From DAOQVB01 sp964400865 (GTDB taxonomy: Bacteria; Patescibacteriota; Microgenomatia; UBA1400; PJMF01): 7,804 nucleotides of DNA. Location: positions 1 to 7,804 of the forward strand of contig CAYNWG010000044.1 in assembly GCA_964400865.1 (NCBI GenBank). Reading direction: 5' to 3'. A program made the position numbers and the translations under genes. Positions 5,659 through 7,804 of the stretch are shown piece by piece (position 1 is the stretch's first letter; the number at the start of each line of letters is the position of its first letter). A model generated the notes under the pieces. The model made no database searches. It saw only the letters and a list, made by a program, of their open reading frames with translations, and was not told where the DNA came from.

Positions 5659-7804
5659 ATGGTCGAACATCCCAGCCTAACAAGCATCGATAGCATTAAA
5701 CACATCTTCGCTGGTTTTGCATCAAATAACCCAGCACATCGAGAGTGGGCCTTAGCATTTTTAATGAGCCTGTGGGAAATACTTTTTGCGGATGGTAAAA
5801 GAGATGGCTTAATACCAGGCAGAAAAATTAGTGTTTGGTTTGACGAAGAGCCATACCCACTAATTCTCACAAGTACGGATGAAATTCGTGGACTCGATCA
5901 AAGCAAAAATAATCTTCTGCTCTTTCCAACCGATGTAGTGGAAATCTTAGTGGGGTTAGCAAAAAAATTAGATGTTCCAACTCAAACTACCGAATACTAC
6001 TTCTCAAACGCAATGGAGGGTGATGCTATTAAAGAAAGATTGGTGCTGGATGTCCAAACTATCAACGAACTTGAAAGAGTATATAGCGAAATTAGACTCA
6101 AGCTTAACCGATTGGACAGCATCGCCGAGGAGAAGGAGTTAAAGGTTGAAAAGGCCGAACGGGATGATGCGGTAAAACGCAGCGCACCGGGTTATAGAGC
6201 AGTCACTACTGCTGGAGTAAAACCCCCTATCACTGAAGAAGGTGGTAGTACTGAGGCTGAATCCTCAGACCAAGCACAGGTACTCGAAGACCAAGCACAA
6301 GAATCGGAGCGTTTGCAAAGATCCTTTGCTGGTGACTCAATCGAGGCTCAAGCATTACGACGCGCCACCAATCATGAGTTCTCTTGGATTTACAACCACG
6401 TGTTGTTTGACCTAATGGGTAGACATGGCATTATGCCAGACCCTGCCCTGACCAATCAGCTTTCGATACTAGTCAGAAACCACCTAACCACAGATTTAAC
6501 TTCAGATCAAATACGAAACTTATTTGCCAATCCAGCTCTTCGTCTTGCTGAAGTCAGAAAGATTTACGAAAAACTAGCCAGTCAACCAGAATTTGTTCAA
6601 AGACTCAGAGGTCAATATTTGGCTCACCTTGACTCCTCAAGTGAACAACAAAAGGCGAGCTTTTTGGAAAGTACGGGCTTTGACGCGCTCGATGACGCAA
6701 AAGCTATCTTAAAAAACCGTAAAGATCAACTTGAGTCAAATACCACACAAATTGAGGCTTTTAAACAAAGCCCCACTAAACAAGCTGAGACTTCGTTGTC
6801 AAATATTACTGGCATCACAGTTGATGGCGCTAGCGCTGTTAATTTTGAACGAGCAGTAGATGCTGTAACCCAAGCCATGGGCTCAAGAGATATTGCGGAC
6901 AATCTGGGTTTGAAATATCCTGAGAATAAAGCCGACCTTGCCACGTTTGTGAAGAAATTAAGCGCCGAGCAACTTGTGCTCATCTTTTTTGTTAATCCAA
7001 ACAACCCTAATGCGGTGGAGGGTACGACTTTGACAGCTGTAGCTGAAAATATTGAGAAAATTAGAGCACTATTAACCACCGCCCTTCTAGCGACATCGAT
7101 TGACAGAGTGGTTGACTCTGCTTCCGAACTAAAAAAGCTGCTAGGTGTATTGGAGCCAACTGATGAGAATCTCACCGACGAAAAAGTGGAATCGCTGGTT
7201 ACCAGCGTACAAACTCTCACGGGCGCGATGCCAGTTGGGAATAAGCGTGATGAAGTTGGTGAAGCGCTCACCACCGACGAGCGCGTGAGTCATACCCAAG
7301 AATTAATGGACCAATACCAAAAAAGAGTGCAAAAGATTTGGCTCCAACTTGATGAAGAAACCCAACTCCAGGCTTACTACAAACTGTATAACATGATTCC
7401 AAATGATGATAACAGGAGGGTGCTTTTAGATAAAGTTCAGCACCTAAGAGATGTAGAAACCGGTAGTCTCCCTTGGAATCCCAACCTGTTTAACCTAATA
7501 AAATGGGAAGATTTCTTAAGACATTCCGCAAAACAACAATCGGAACGAAAAGCGGGAGACAAGAAAGTAGATTTTGAAAAACTGTCCCAAGATCTTAAGT
7601 TAACACCTGAAGAAATTGCCTCAAGTAAAAATGCTACCGTAGACAAATTGCGAGCGACCGCCGCCGATGGTTTTATTAAGAATTTAAGCGAACAACAGGT
7701 AGAACAACTACAATTTAGTCACCTGATTACCGAACTAGAAAAAGGCATTGCCTACGCTCAAGGCGTCTCAGATAAGATTGTTAAAGATGAGGGGGTCGGC
7801 GATC
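5659..7804 (+). CDS. Large cysteine-free helical protein of unknown function (partial, at least 715 aa)
   Basis: The frame opens at ATG 5659 and has no stop through the right edge, giving 715 codons; the C-terminus is missing. An in-frame TAA at 5647 rules out a longer N-terminus. I do not recognise the protein. Residues 1-115 look like a compact folded domain (HREWALAFLMSLWEILFADG, then RKISVWFDEEPYPLIL). Residues 122-174 are charged and probably coiled coil. A low-complexity linker (about 175-225) carries a tandem seven-residue repeat, DQAQVLE then DQAQESE. From about 228 onward it is almost entirely predicted helix, with recurring caps such as LTSDQIRNL (280), LSAEQLVLI (434), LTDEKVESL (505) and LSEQQVEQL (676). 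No signal peptide, membrane segment or nucleotide-binding loop is seen, and there is no cysteine in 715 residues. It is 49 bases downstream of the 99-residue gene on the same strand, so the two may be co-transcribed. Cytoplasmic scaffold or exported effector are both possible; nothing decides. Confidence 0.88.
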   Translation, partial: MVEHPSLTSIDSIKHIFAGFASNNPAHREWALAFLMSLWEILFADGKRDGLIPGRKISVWFDEEPYPLILTSTDEIRGLDQSKNNLLLFPTDVVEILVGLAKKLDVPTQTTEYYFSNAMEGDAIKERLVLDVQTINELERVYSEIRLKLNRLDSIAEEKELKVEKAERDDAVKRSAPGYRAVTTAGVKPPITEEGGSTEAESSDQAQVLEDQAQESERLQRSFAGDSIEAQALRRATNHEFSWIYNHVLFDLMGRHGIMPDPALTNQLSILVRNHLTTDLTSDQIRNLFANPALRLAEVRKIYEKLASQPEFVQRLRGQYLAHLDSSSEQQKASFLESTGFDALDDAKAILKNRKDQLESNTTQIEAFKQSPTKQAETSLSNITGITVDGASAVNFERAVDAVTQAMGSRDIADNLGLKYPENKADLATFVKKLSAEQLVLIFFVNPNNPNAVEGTTLTAVAENIEKIRALLTTALLATSIDRVVDSASELKKLLGVLEPTDENLTDEKVESLVTSVQTLTGAMPVGNKRDEVGEALTTDERVSHTQELMDQYQKRVQKIWLQLDEETQLQAYYKLYNMIPNDDNRRVLLDKVQHLRDVETGSLPWNPNLFNLIKWEDFLRHSAKQQSERKAGDKKVDFEKLSQDLKLTPEEIASSKNATVDKLRATAADGFIKNLSEQQVEQLQFSHLITELEKGIAYAQGVSDKIVKDEGVGD
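6268..6309 (+). repeat. 21-bp tandem duplication in the linker of the 5659 gene
   Basis: GACCAAGCACA occurs at 6268-6278 and again at 6289-6299, exactly 21 bases apart and in frame. It encodes DQAQVLE followed by DQAQESE in a disordered-looking linker. This looks like a small in-frame duplication that has since diverged in its second half. Confidence 0.6.

Noticed and set aside
6726..7274. A 182-codon minus-strand frame inside the last gene
   Set aside because: It is antisense to a continuous 715-codon frame and its Ser/Val/Phe-rich product looks like a reverse-strand shadow. No promoter or SD supports it.

Overview
This is most likely a chromosomal fragment of a Patescibacteria/CPR bacterium, with the Microgenomates lineage as the best guess. 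That placement rests on recall of two families. The first is a seven-helix TrbL/VirB6-like membrane protein with the typical CPR signature around 'W-K-x-F-R-N-I-A-Y', 'M-F-R-Q-K' and 'T-F-S-Y-A-I-A-G'. The second is a divergently placed DHH-like protein. Every coding frame reads cleanly with TGA as a stop, so the lineages that recode UGA (Gracilibacteria, Absconditabacteria) are unlikely. No RNA gene, CRISPR array, insertion sequence, integrase or plasmid origin is visible.

Layout: (1) positions 1-292, minus strand, hold the 5' part of a DHH-like protein that runs off the left edge. (2) Positions 293-439 are a divergent intergenic region with a plus-strand promoter, a possible minus-strand promoter, and five copies of an ATTGCTA-type heptamer, three of them as a 9-bp tandem repeat. 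(3) Positions 440-2176, plus strand, encode the TrbL/VirB6-like membrane protein. (4) Positions 2177-2315 form a short convergent gap without a convincing terminator. (5) Positions 2316-5201, minus strand, encode a 961-residue soluble protein of unknown function. (6) Positions 5202-5309 are a second divergent promoter region containing an imperfect dyad. (7) Positions 5310-5609, plus strand, encode a 99-residue acidic protein with four cysteines. (8) Positions 5659-7804, plus strand, encode a helical, cysteine-free protein of at least 715 residues that runs off the right edge.

The TrbL/VirB6-like protein would be the inner-membrane channel component of a type IV secretion-like apparatus. The ATPase and other partners of such a machine are not in this window. 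The right two thirds consists of three genes I do not recognise, arranged around one divergent promoter region. Co-regulation of the 961-residue protein with the two plus-strand genes is plausible but is inference only.

The clearest sequence-level pattern is that four of the five gene starts (440, 5201, 5310, 5659) have a -10-like hexamer ending only 6 to 10 bases before the ATG and no usable Shine-Dalgarno sequence. This predicts leaderless or nearly leaderless mRNAs. The fifth start, at 292 on the minus strand, instead has a clear GGAGG.
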